From contig JBMNMS010000001.1 of NCBI GenBank assembly GCA_050953445.1, positions 434,001-498,000 of the forward strand: a stretch of 64,000 nucleotides of DNA, in the 5' to 3' direction. Position numbers and translations under genes: made by a program. The notes under the pieces are model-generated. The model was not told the origin of the DNA, searched no databases, and saw nothing but the letters and a program-made list of their open reading frames with translations. Shown here piece by piece: positions 37,174 through 45,143 of the stretch. This DNA comes from JBMNMS01 sp050953445 (lineage in GTDB: Bacteria > Bacillota > Clostridia > Peptostreptococcales > Anaerovoracaceae). Position 1 is the stretch's first letter, and each line of letters starts with the position of its first letter.

Positions 37174-38273
37174 CCCATGCTCTCCTTTCCTATGCCATTT
37201 CTCAGGCGATCCCTTTCTAAGAGATCCAAAAATGCCTCCACCCTGGTTATATATCCTGCCTCACCACCCATTTCATCGAAGATCATCGTGAGCACCTTCA
37301 CTTCTCCATCCCTTGCAGCATCATCCAAGACCGACTTTGCCACTATTTCCGGCATACATCCTACCGGCAAAAGCTGAATGATACCGTCAAAACCTCCCTG
37401 GCCATATCTTTTTATTTCCTTTAATGTTTCATGGGCATATCCCCCTATATGCCACGGCATATGAGGATTATCGCAATCTTCAACAGGTTTTTTCCCAAAG
37501 GTAGGCTTTATTGTATTCCTTATCCACCATCCAATTCCTATCCTTCTTTCAAAGGAAACCCCCCTGCTCATAAGCAATGACTCTATTTTGTGATTTGCAA
37601 AGGGCTCTATTGAGGAATAGATTTCCCCTGTAAGCAAAATTCGCAGCGGCTTTTTGCCCCTATCTATGGGAGTTTTCAAAAGTCTTGCCCTTATCTCTTT
37701 AATCCTGCGCCTTGCCTCCTTTAGATTTCTCGCCTCGTCAAGTCCTCTGCGCCCCTGTTCCAGCAGCCTTCCCGAATAACCCCTCTCCATATCCCATCCA
37801 CTAAGGGCACGGGCTTCCATCTCCAATGTTTCAAAATCTGCTATCAAACCATAGGTGTTTATCAAAGCTTTAATGACTACTGGCCAGTTACAGTTTTTTT
37901 CTGCAACAGTTTCACCCATTCGCCTTAAAAGCTCCTTAATTCCAATTGCATCCTTTGCATCTAACAGGATCCATCTGTAGTCGAATCCCTCCTCCATAAG
38001 TAACTCCCGTAAAAGTTCCCCGTATTCACCTAATCTACAAGGCCCCATCGTAGCCGGCATTACAACCGTATTGGCCCCCTTCTCCCAGGCAGAAATAAGA
38101 TTCCCCGCCATTATTTTAAAAGGCAGACACATTTCCTCCGGTGATATTGAACTCCCCATTTCCAAAGTCATTGCAGAGTTTTTATCCGGAGCAACAACCT
38201 CAATGCCCATTTCCCGAAACATGAGCCTTGCGAATCTATGGACATCACCTAAATGGGGAAATGTTATCCGCAT
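37170..38273 (-). CDS. Acyl-CoA dehydratase activase-associated protein (DUF2229/HgdB-like)
   Basis: The 367-aa protein starts MRITFPHLGDVHRFARLMF and has EMCLPFKIMAGN with a conserved cysteine, MPATMGPCRLGEYGELLREL with another, and LPVGCMPEIVAKS and MIFDEMGGEAGYITRVEAFL at the end. These are features of the dehydratase-like half of giant activase proteins. The start at 38273 follows AAAGGAAG; the longer frame is not favoured. It overlaps the upstream gene by 29 bp and the activase by 4 nt, so all three are translated together. Confidence 0.82.
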   Translation of the reverse strand: MRITFPHLGDVHRFARLMFREMGIEVVAPDKNSAMTLEMGSSISPEEMCLPFKIMAGNLISAWEKGANTVVMPATMGPCRLGEYGELLRELLMEEGFDYRWILLDAKDAIGIKELLRRMGETVAEKNCNWPVVIKALINTYGLIADFETLEMEARALSGWDMERGYSGRLLEQGRRGLDEARNLKEARRRIKEIRARLLKTPIDRGKKPLRILLTGEIYSSIEPFANHKIESLLMSRGVSFERRIGIGWWIRNTIKPTFGKKPVEDCDNPHMPWHIGGYAHETLKEIKRYGQGGFDGIIQLLPVGCMPEIVAKSVLDDAARDGEVKVLTMIFDEMGGEAGYITRVEAFLDLLERDRLRNGIGKESMG

Positions 38274-39213
38274 TCCTATTCTTCCTTTCCAATAATTCGG
38301 CATAGGCCTCCAATCTCGTAATCAATCCGGCTTCTCCGGAATGTTCATCCAGCTTCAATACCAAAAGCGGTATGTCCCCCAGCACTTTCCTCACTATATC
38401 TATGATAAATGAGTCCAGTCCACAGCCAAACGACGACAAATATATAGCCCCGTGCATTGTGCCACGATCCGCAACAGATAAGGCCGCGACATAATTTTCC
38501 CGAAAGGAAATCCAATAAGGATCCTTAATAAATCCTTTTGTTTTGAAATCCATTTCAAGGATATCCTTATCCCCATATAAATCATCAGCCAAAACACCTG
38601 TTATTCCCAAATCCTTCAGCTTTTTTAACACATTCATATTTATAAAAGGGTCATTTAAGTTGTAACTATGGCCTAAAATCGCCACATGCAAACCGGAATC
38701 CCCTCCACTGTCCACACCTCTATTCCTATTTTTCCTTTCCTTCAGGGCAAATTCCCCTCTTTTCAGTGCCCTTTTAATCTCTTTATCGGGTATACCAAGG
38801 CTCCTCCCATCCGACATAAGCCTTCTGCTCAATTGCTTTCCATTATTCAAATAAAGGGGACCGGTGAAGACCCCTGTCTTACATCCCGTTCCGCTTCTTA
38901 CCATTTCAGGCAATCCGGCAAATTTCGGGCAAATGGCATGGCCGCTTTGACACTTCATCAACCGGGGTATGACAACATAATCACAATCCTCCTGCAACTT
39001 TCTCACATGACCGTGAAATATTTTTATAGGAAGGCATGCCTCATCCACACAGTGGTGCAATCCATACTCTAAAATTTCCCTGTTGGATTGCGTTGAATAT
39101 TTAATCTTTAGAAATCCTCCTTCCTCCAAACACCGGAAAAACTCTCTAATCCCTGCCTCATATCTTGTAAAAAATAATCCACCGGGGACTCCTAATAACA
39201 TATATTCCTCCAA
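38245..39213 (-). CDS. DUF2229-type activase-associated protein
   Basis: The 322-aa protein starts with LLGVPGGLFFTRYEAGIREF and has the cysteine motif HHCVDEACLPIKIFHGHV, PRLMKCQSGHAICPKF, SSFGCGLDSF and LKLDEHSGEAGLITRLEAY. The last segment parallels that of the next gene, so the two are distant homologues and may form a heterodimer holding an Fe-S cluster. The gene heads the three-gene operon. Confidence 0.82.
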   Translation of the reverse strand: MEEYMLLGVPGGLFFTRYEAGIREFFRCLEEGGFLKIKYSTQSNREILEYGLHHCVDEACLPIKIFHGHVRKLQEDCDYVVIPRLMKCQSGHAICPKFAGLPEMVRSGTGCKTGVFTGPLYLNNGKQLSRRLMSDGRSLGIPDKEIKRALKRGEFALKERKNRNRGVDSGGDSGLHVAILGHSYNLNDPFINMNVLKKLKDLGITGVLADDLYGDKDILEMDFKTKGFIKDPYWISFRENYVAALSVADRGTMHGAIYLSSFGCGLDSFIIDIVRKVLGDIPLLVLKLDEHSGEAGLITRLEAYAELLERKNRNADNISPFR

Positions 39214-39224
39214 TTGTAACCGGC

Positions 39225-39268
39225 AAATAAAAAACTAACGGTCAGGTTTATTTTCCTTTTCGTTAGTT
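39225..39268 (-). terminator. Intrinsic terminator of rqcP
   Basis: On the minus strand AACTAACG (39268-39261) pairs with CGTTAGTT (39240-39233) across a 20-nt loop, followed by TTTTTATTT. Confidence 0.7.
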
Positions 39269-39311
39269 ATTATTGCCCCGATATTTGTTGGATATTCAAT
39301 ATGCCGGGGAG

Positions 39312-39554
39312 CTATTCAATTATTTCGTACATTTCAGCAGATCTATCCTTTGTAACATGCTCATAAATCTCCAAAACCTTTACGTTTAGATCCCTATTGC
39401 CAAAATGAATGGATATTATGTCACCGGGCTTAACCTCGCTTCCGGGTTTAGCAAGCCTCCCATTTATGGTTATCCTATCCTGTTCACATGCCTCTTTTGC
39501 CAAGGTACGCCTCTTAATCAATCTGGAGTTCTTTAGATACTTATCAATCCTCAT
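39312..39554 (-). CDS. rqcP: S4-domain RNA-binding protein RqcP
   Basis: The 80-aa protein is a single S4 domain: MRIDKYLKNSRLIKRRTLAK, INGRLAKPGSEVKPGD. In Bacillus, RqcP (YabO) works with RqcH on stalled 50S subunits to add C-terminal alanine tails. Its place after mazG and near spoVT matches the Bacillus yabO neighbourhood. Confidence 0.93.
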   Translation of the reverse strand: MRIDKYLKNSRLIKRRTLAKEACEQDRITINGRLAKPGSEVKPGDIISIHFGNRDLNVKVLEIYEHVTKDRSAEMYEIIE

Positions 39555-39617
39555 GATTCAACCTCTTAAAAAATTTCTATAATTCATGGCCTTTTGTACA
39601 ACCCCGTAATTACAAAC

Positions 39618-39653
39618 AAAAAAGAGGGAATGTTTTATCACTCTCTCTTTTTT
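39618..39653. terminator. Terminator after the HU gene
   Basis: AAAAAAGAG and CTCTTTTTT arms with an inner GA/TC pair flank a 12-nt loop. The A/T arms make it work on the minus strand after hup. Confidence 0.65.
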
Positions 39654-39675
39654 ATAATCACAATGACAAAATCAA

Positions 39676-39957
39676 TTATTTGTTGTTAACTGCATCTTTT
39701 AGGGCTTTTCCTGCTTTGAAAACGGGCGCTTTTGCAGCTTTAATCTTAATGATTTCATCCGGTTTCCTTGGGTTTCTCCCCTGTCTTTCTTTTCGTTGTC
39801 TTGTCTCAAAAGTACCAAATCCGATCAGTTGAACCTTTTCCCCCTTAACGAGAGCCTCCTCCACGCTTGCTACAAACGCATTTACGGCAGTCTCTGCATC
39901 CTTTTTTGTGAATCCGGCTTTTTCCGCTACTGCACTGATTAATTCTGCTTTATTCAC
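39676..39957 (-). CDS. hup: HU-type DNA-binding protein
   Basis: The 93-aa nucleoid protein has the HU pattern MNKAELISAVAEKAGFTKKD, GFGTFETRQRKERQGRNPRK (the DNA-inserting arm with the conserved RNP) and APVFKAGKALKDAV. AAGGAGGAC lies before the ATG. It bends and compacts DNA as a dimer. Confidence 0.97.
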   Translation of the reverse strand: MNKAELISAVAEKAGFTKKDAETAVNAFVASVEEALVKGEKVQLIGFGTFETRQRKERQGRNPRKPDEIIKIKAAKAPVFKAGKALKDAVNNK

Positions 39958-40017
39958 GAACTCGTCCTCCTTTTAATTATTTGTTTAACCACTATTCTCA
40001 ATTCAATCCCCGACCCT

Positions 40018-40881
40018 TTACCCTTTGCCCTTTATCATTTTGGCTTTCTCCCAAAGAACATCCATTTCGGTGAGAGTCATGTCCGTAATACTCCGCCCTT
40101 CCTTAATGGCTTCCTTTTCTATAAAACCAAAACGCTCAATAAATTTTCGGGAAGTTGAATTCAAAGCATCCTCTGGATTTATGTTTAAAAACCTTGCAGC
40201 ATTTACCACTGCAAATAATAAATCCCCTAATTCTTCTTGAATTTTATCAATATTATTAGTCGAATAGGCTTCCAAAAACTCTCCGTGTTCTTCCCTAATT
40301 TTTCGAAAAACATCTTCTATATTGTCCCAATCAAAGCCCACATTTGCCGCCTTTTCCTGAAGTTTATAGCTTCGTAGCAATGCAGGCAATGCCTTTGGTA
40401 TTCCTTCCATGGAATCGGTTTCGGTTCCCCTTCGCTCTTTTCTTTTCACATTTTCCCATCTTTCCAATGCCCTGTCAATACTTTCGTCGCTTTTTTCTGA
40501 ATAAAATGTTGGATTTCCGCCCTTTGTCCCCTTTATCTCGAATACGTGAGGATGTCTCCTTATCATTTTCTCACATTCCCTGTTTGCTATGCTCCTTAAA
40601 TCAAATCTATCCTTTTCTTGCCCCATCTCTCCATGGAACACCACCTGTAGAAGAACATCTCCCAATTCCTCCTCTAAGTTATCCCAATCATGATTTTCAA
40701 TGGCCTCATTCACCTCGTAGGCCTCCTCAACCAGACACCATCTTATGCTACTATGGGTCTGCTCTCTATCCCAGGGACAGCCTTCATCGCTACGCAGGAT
40801 TTCAATTATTTTTTTAAGCCTTTCCACCGCTTTGCCAGCTGTTTCTGCCTCTTTATATAATTCAGCTAATGCATCTTCCAT
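40018..40881 (-). CDS. mazG: Nucleoside triphosphate pyrophosphohydrolase MazG
   Basis: The 287-aa protein has two MazG domains. The first starts at CPWDREQTHSSIRWCLVEE and has EEELGDVLLQVVFHGEM; the second has EEHGEFLEA and IQEELGDLLFAVVN. These metal-binding E-x2-E and E-x3-D patterns are intact. It hydrolyses aberrant nucleoside triphosphates. In Bacillus YabN the MazG part is fused to a methylase-like domain, which is missing here. Confidence 0.95.
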   Translation of the reverse strand: MEDALAELYKEAETAGKAVERLKKIIEILRSDEGCPWDREQTHSSIRWCLVEEAYEVNEAIENHDWDNLEEELGDVLLQVVFHGEMGQEKDRFDLRSIANRECEKMIRRHPHVFEIKGTKGGNPTFYSEKSDESIDRALERWENVKRKERRGTETDSMEGIPKALPALLRSYKLQEKAANVGFDWDNIEDVFRKIREEHGEFLEAYSTNNIDKIQEELGDLLFAVVNAARFLNINPEDALNSTSRKFIERFGFIEKEAIKEGRSITDMTLTEMDVLWEKAKMIKGKG

Positions 40882-40884
40882 CTT

Positions 40885-42519
40885 TCACCGCCTCCTTTCA
40901 AATCTTTTAAAAGCCGTCGCCAACCTTTCCCCCTTTGGCAGAAGAATCAGTTCTTCCCCGCTTACTGCTCGCGTCACCATAAGCATTATACCGTATACTA
41001 TGGCACCAACAGCTATTGATATAAGGGTAGATGAGGTGTTCCCCAAACCTACTCTTTCAAATACCAGATTGTAAGATAAAATAACACATCCTGCCATTAT
41101 AATCACGGATATGAAGGGTTTAAGAAGTATCTGTCCAAGGTTAAAGCGTGTACCTGTATACTTCATTACCGCTGCTATGTTCAACAGCGAGGCCAGCACA
41201 TAAGCCGCCACCGTGCCAATAGCTGCCCCGCGAATATTTATAGAGGGTATTCCCGTCAGGGCATAGGTCAGGGCAACCTTTGCAAAGGCACCGATGAAAA
41301 TATTTCTAACCGGTATCATCTGCTTTCCCACCCCCTGCAAAACACCGGTAAGGGTTTGAAGACTGGCAAGAAAAATAACGCCAAAGGATAGGATAAAAAA
41401 GCAGGGAGCAGCACCGATGGCATCAGCTTTTTGCATAGGATAAAGCATGAGCATTATAGGCTTTGACAGGGACATGAAACCAACTGCGCAGGGCATGCCT
41501 ATCATCCATGCCATCCTTAAACCCAACTGCACATTATGTCTTAAAAACACCATATCCTTTATTCTATAGGCTGCAGCCACCGCAGGCACTAAGCTCATTG
41601 CTATCGCTTGAGTCAACACCTGTGGAAAATTGATCATCGGACCTGCAAATCCTGTAAGCTGCCCGTATAAAACCCTTGATGTCTCACCTGTAAATCCTGC
41701 TTCAATTAGCCTTCTGGGTACCATTAAGGCATCAATCGCATTCATTATAGGCATGACTGCCGCCCCAATTGTTATCGGAATTGCTATCCACAGTATTTGC
41801 AACAATATTTTCTGTCCGCTCTCCTTGGCCTTCTTGGCATCACGGGCTATTTTTCTGTTCAATTCATCCCGGTTTAGCACATAAATTACAACTATTGAGG
41901 TCAAGCCGGCAATTCCTCCGGCAGTGGCACCAAAAGATGCACCTGCCGCCGAAAATTCCACCCCTTTGCCAACCAAGAGAATTGCTAATATAAGTCCAAT
42001 TATAACGCGAAAAAGCTGTTCAACAATTTGTGAAATTGCGGTGGGACGCATATTTTGCAATCCCTGGAAAAAGCCTCTAAAAGCGGCCTGGATGGGAACT
42101 ACTATGAGAGCCGGCGCTATGGCCATCATAGCGTATTTTGCCGAATGAGTTAGATCTTCCGGATTTTGAAATGCTACTATGGATTCTGAACCAAAAAATA
42201 AAAAGACTGATGAGAAGGTACCTATCAATAATAACAAAAAAAATGATATCCTAAAGACCCGATAGGCCTCGTAATAATCATTTACCGCATTTCTTTCTGC
42301 AACCATCCTTGAAATTGCCACCGGTACCCCTGCCGTCGCCAGCGTTAAAAGCAAGACATAAACCGGATATGCGGTCTGATAATATCCCATACCGTCCGCA
42401 CCGATTATATTTGCCAAGGGAATGCGAAAAACCATTCCCATCACCTTAATGACAAGACCGGCTATTCCCAAAACGACAGCACCGTGTAAAAAGGTCTTTT
42501 TTTCTATTTCTTTGTCCAT
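40885..42519 (-). CDS. SpoVB/MurJ-like polysaccharide flippase (YabM type)
   Basis: The 544-aa membrane protein has about fourteen helices and the MOP-superfamily N-terminus KKTFLHGAVVLGIAGLVIKVMGMVF-type region, then ANIIGADGMGYYQTAYPVY and PVAISRMVAERNA. SpoVB and YabM proteins are thought to flip lipid-linked peptidoglycan precursors or other glycolipids. The location between spoVT and mazG equals that of yabM in Bacillus. It is 3 nt from mazG. Confidence 0.9.
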   Translation of the reverse strand: MDKEIEKKTFLHGAVVLGIAGLVIKVMGMVFRIPLANIIGADGMGYYQTAYPVYVLLLTLATAGVPVAISRMVAERNAVNDYYEAYRVFRISFFLLLLIGTFSSVFLFFGSESIVAFQNPEDLTHSAKYAMMAIAPALIVVPIQAAFRGFFQGLQNMRPTAISQIVEQLFRVIIGLILAILLVGKGVEFSAAGASFGATAGGIAGLTSIVVIYVLNRDELNRKIARDAKKAKESGQKILLQILWIAIPITIGAAVMPIMNAIDALMVPRRLIEAGFTGETSRVLYGQLTGFAGPMINFPQVLTQAIAMSLVPAVAAAYRIKDMVFLRHNVQLGLRMAWMIGMPCAVGFMSLSKPIMLMLYPMQKADAIGAAPCFFILSFGVIFLASLQTLTGVLQGVGKQMIPVRNIFIGAFAKVALTYALTGIPSINIRGAAIGTVAAYVLASLLNIAAVMKYTGTRFNLGQILLKPFISVIIMAGCVILSYNLVFERVGLGNTSSTLISIAVGAIVYGIMLMVTRAVSGEELILLPKGERLATAFKRFERRR

Positions 42520-42561
42520 AAAAGAATACTGCTCCTTCTTTTAGAGAACCATCCTTGCAGG

Positions 42562-43857
42562 CTATTTTTTTAAATCCCGCAAAATCCGGTTGCGGCAACG
42601 TTCAGTTTCAAATCGAACCCTTTCAAGATCTATGCTATTGAAGCATCCCTCTTCGTATAGTACCTTCCCATCTACCATGGTCATCACCACATCACTGCCT
42701 GATGCTGAATAAACTAAATTATTTAAAAGATCATGACACGGCATCATATGAGGCCCTTCCAAATCTAACACTATTAGATCCGCCTTCATTCCCACCTTGA
42801 GTGCCCCTGTATCTTTTCTGCCCTGGCTAAGTGCGCCAATCCTTGTTGCTGCTTTTATGGCATCCTTAGGAGTGATAAGGGTGGGATCTCCATAACGTCC
42901 CTTATGTACGGTGGAAAAAAACTTCATCTCCTCAATAAAATTCAAGCTATTATTGCTGGCCACGCTGTCTGTGCCTATAGCTACTTCTATGCCCTTTTCC
43001 ATAAGTCCGGGTACATTACACACCCCACTGGCAAGCTTTAAATTACTAATGGGGCAACTGGCTACAAACACATCTTTATCTGCCAAAATATCCATATCCC
43101 TTTCCTCTAACCAAACGCAATGAGCTAAAGTTGTGCCGGTCTTAAAATATCCTAATTCATGGAAGTATTCCACCGGCGTCTTCCCCCCATGGCGCTCCTT
43201 ACATTGCTGATGCTCTTTTTTTGTTTCGGAAACATGAATATGCATCCTGGCTCCAATTTCCGCCGTATAATCTGCAAGTTCCTTTGCCACTTTAGGCGTA
43301 GATGTGTATTCAGCATGTAGACTCATATCCACTAATAATCGTCCCTCAGCAGCTCCATTATAGTTTTCATAAAAACTCCGAGCCTCGTGGAAGCTTTTTA
43401 AATCATATAATGCCTGATCTGAGAAGCATGTTATCGCCCTGCCCATATTATTCTTTACACCACTCTCAAGCACAGCCAGAGCCATATCCTCACAAAAATA
43501 GTACATATCCGTACTAGATACTATTCCAAAACGCAGAGACTCGGCGATTGCCAGCAAGGTTGCATAATAAACTGCCTCCCCCGTCAATTCAGCCTCAAAA
43601 GGAAATATTCTTTGGTTCAACCAATCTTGAAGGGACATGTTTTCTCCATACCCTCGAAGAAGAGTCATAGGGCTATGGGCATGTGCATTAAAAAAACCAC
43701 TCATCAATAGCCTGCCTCTACCCCCATATTCCCTCCCATATTCACCTTCCGGCAATTCATTACCAATATAGTGAATAACTTGATCCTTTATTCCCACATA
43801 CATGCCTTCATAAACATCGTATTTTTCATCTATAATGGTAATGTCCTTAAACAGCAT
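42562..43857 (-). CDS. mtaD: 5-methylthioadenosine/S-adenosylhomocysteine deaminase
   Basis: The 431-aa amidohydrolase has the metal-binding NAHAHSPMTLLRGYGE-type motif, SLHAEYTSTP, HIHVSETKKEH, LAHCVWL and the late GTDSVASNNSLN, as in MtaD/SahA/DadD enzymes that deaminate MTA, SAH or 5'-deoxyadenosine. 5'-Deoxyadenosine is the waste of radical SAM enzymes, so this gene may link to the SAM use in this organism. Substrate preference is uncertain. AGGAGG precedes the ATG, and a sigma-A promoter with TGATATAAT lies upstream. Confidence 0.85.
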   Translation of the reverse strand: MLFKDITIIDEKYDVYEGMYVGIKDQVIHYIGNELPEGEYGREYGGRGRLLMSGFFNAHAHSPMTLLRGYGENMSLQDWLNQRIFPFEAELTGEAVYYATLLAIAESLRFGIVSSTDMYYFCEDMALAVLESGVKNNMGRAITCFSDQALYDLKSFHEARSFYENYNGAAEGRLLVDMSLHAEYTSTPKVAKELADYTAEIGARMHIHVSETKKEHQQCKERHGGKTPVEYFHELGYFKTGTTLAHCVWLEERDMDILADKDVFVASCPISNLKLASGVCNVPGLMEKGIEVAIGTDSVASNNSLNFIEEMKFFSTVHKGRYGDPTLITPKDAIKAATRIGALSQGRKDTGALKVGMKADLIVLDLEGPHMMPCHDLLNNLVYSASGSDVVMTMVDGKVLYEEGCFNSIDLERVRFETERCRNRILRDLKK

Positions 43858-43871
43858 ATTCTCGCCTCCTC

Positions 43872-43918
43872 GCCAGTTTTCACTGGCATATTATATCATC
43901 ACTAATATATGAAGTCCA
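43872..43918 (-). promoter_or_regulatory. mtaD promoter and 5' leader hairpin
   Basis: On the minus strand: -35-like TGGACT (43918-43913), 17-bp spacer, extended -10 TGATATAAT (-10 at 43895-43890). The predicted leader begins with GCCAGT-GAAA-ACTGGC (43887-43872), a 6-bp stem capped by a GNRA tetraloop, followed by the AGGAGG site. Confidence 0.65.
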
Positions 43919-43967
43919 GAAAATCAACCCGTCTCCATAATCCGTTTTCAATGGCTGATAAAGAACA

Positions 43968-44009
43968 TAAAAATATACGGTTCTTGGGGTTTGCCCTAAA
44001 AACCGTATA
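43968..44009 (-). terminator. Terminator of spoVT
   Basis: On the minus strand TATACGGTT (44009-44001) pairs with AACCGTATA (43982-43974), with an inner GGG/CCC helix, then TATTTTTAT. Confidence 0.8.
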
Positions 44010-44030
44010 CCATGTCATCTTCCGGTTGAA

Positions 44031-44582
44031 TCAGTTCTCCATTTGACGGGCCAAAAAGTGGGCGCCAACCTCCGCAGCTTTCATTTCCGACTCTCCCAAT
44101 TCCCGTTCACTTTTGCGAGAAAAGAATATAACCGATCCTATTGCATCACCGTGTGATACGATGGGCACGATAATTTGAGAGGTGTAATTTAGTTCCTCCT
44201 CCTTCATAGATGTCAAAGGTGACACGTTTTCCTCGCCAGATACCATGTATGCTTTCTTATCATGTATAACCTTTTCCACCTGTGGGCTGATCTTTTTTTC
44301 CATATAGTCTTTTTTAGAGCCACCTGATACAGCTACCACCTGATCCGTATCAGTCACCAATGCACCGCTACCTAAAATATTGTATGCAGACTCTGCAAAC
44401 TCTCCTGCGAACTGGTTTAACTCGCCGATAGGGGAATATTTTTTCAGAATCACACCACCCTCTTTATCGGTAAAAATCTCCAATGGATCTCCTTCTCTGA
44501 TCCGCATGGTTCTGCGTATCTCTTTAGGTATAACAACCCGTCCCAGATCATCTATTCTTCTTACTATTCCTGTCGCTTTCAT
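44031..44582 (-). CDS. spoVT: Stage V sporulation protein T
   Basis: The 183-aa forespore regulator joins an AbrB-like DNA-binding domain (MKATGIVRRIDDLGRVVIPK, residues 1-20) to a GAF-like C-terminal domain (GALVTDTDQVVAVSGGSKKD, VPIVSHGDAIGSVIFFS). In Bacillus it tunes sigma-G genes. The start at 44582 has GGAGG 8 nt upstream and begins the conserved domain; the longer frame is not supported. Confidence 0.96.
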   Translation of the reverse strand: MKATGIVRRIDDLGRVVIPKEIRRTMRIREGDPLEIFTDKEGGVILKKYSPIGELNQFAGEFAESAYNILGSGALVTDTDQVVAVSGGSKKDYMEKKISPQVEKVIHDKKAYMVSGEENVSPLTSMKEEELNYTSQIIVPIVSHGDAIGSVIFFSRKSERELGESEMKAAEVGAHFLARQMEN

Positions 44583-44725
44583 TACGCATGCCTCCGACAA
44601 ATTGATTAGGGATAATTGCCTGATTTTGTTTCGGCAATTATCTGGTATTATTATCTGCCGGTTGGAAAATACTATACTTAGTAAATGCCTTTCCATTTTT
44701 TATCAGATAAGTTGGTCTCATTTTC

Positions 44726-44780
44726 TTTACACCCCATATGGGAAATGGTACTATTAATCTAAATAGGAGATTGAATCTCC
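44726..44780 (+). promoter_or_regulatory. Promoter of the B12-regulated gene with two palindromes
   Basis: -35 TTTACA (44726-44731), 17-bp spacer, -10 TACTAT (44749-44754). The spacer contains the palindrome CCCATATGGG (44733-44742), and GGAGATTGAATCTCC (44766-44780), a perfect 7-1-7 dyad, lies just after the predicted start of transcription. Confidence 0.6.
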
Positions 44781-44791
44781 CATAAAAAAAA

Positions 44792-44972
44792 TTTCAGCAA
44801 TTTTCTTTTAATCAAGAAATTCGGAACGAGGTGTGATTCCTCGACGGTACCGCCGCTGTAATCGCAGAGTCCACCGCTCATGACGCAAGTCAGCCACTGG
44901 TAATACGGGAAGGCTGTGAGTGGATGCAGGGTATTATTATCCTATATGCGTAAGTCAGAAGACCTGCTGAAA
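44792..44972 (+). ncRNA. Cobalamin riboswitch
   Basis: The aptamer is closed by TTTCAGCA (44792-44799) and TGCTGAAA (44965-44972). It contains CCGCCGCTGTAATCGC, the B12-box-like GCCACTGGTAATACGGGAAGG and the terminal GTCAGAAGACCTGC, all hallmarks of cobalamin riboswitches. It lies upstream of a single secreted protein gene. Confidence 0.92.
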
Positions 44973-45024
44973 GCTATTATCCACGCCTGCGGTCTACAGG
45001 CTGGGATATGCATCGAAAACACTG

Positions 45025-45071
45025 AAAACGGTTGTGTGATCTTATGGTTCAACAAACCGTTTTTATTTTAC
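45025..45071 (+). terminator. Riboswitch-associated terminator
   Basis: AAAACGGTT (45025-45033) pairs with AACCGTTTT (45055-45063), followed by TATTTTAC. It lies between the cobalamin aptamer and the coding start, suggesting transcriptional OFF control by B12. Confidence 0.75.
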
Positions 45072-45143
45072 GGTATTTTACAGTTTGCGATTTCGATAGA
45101 TAGGCCATATCGCCGTCGCCGCTAATTGAAAGGATTGAATACT

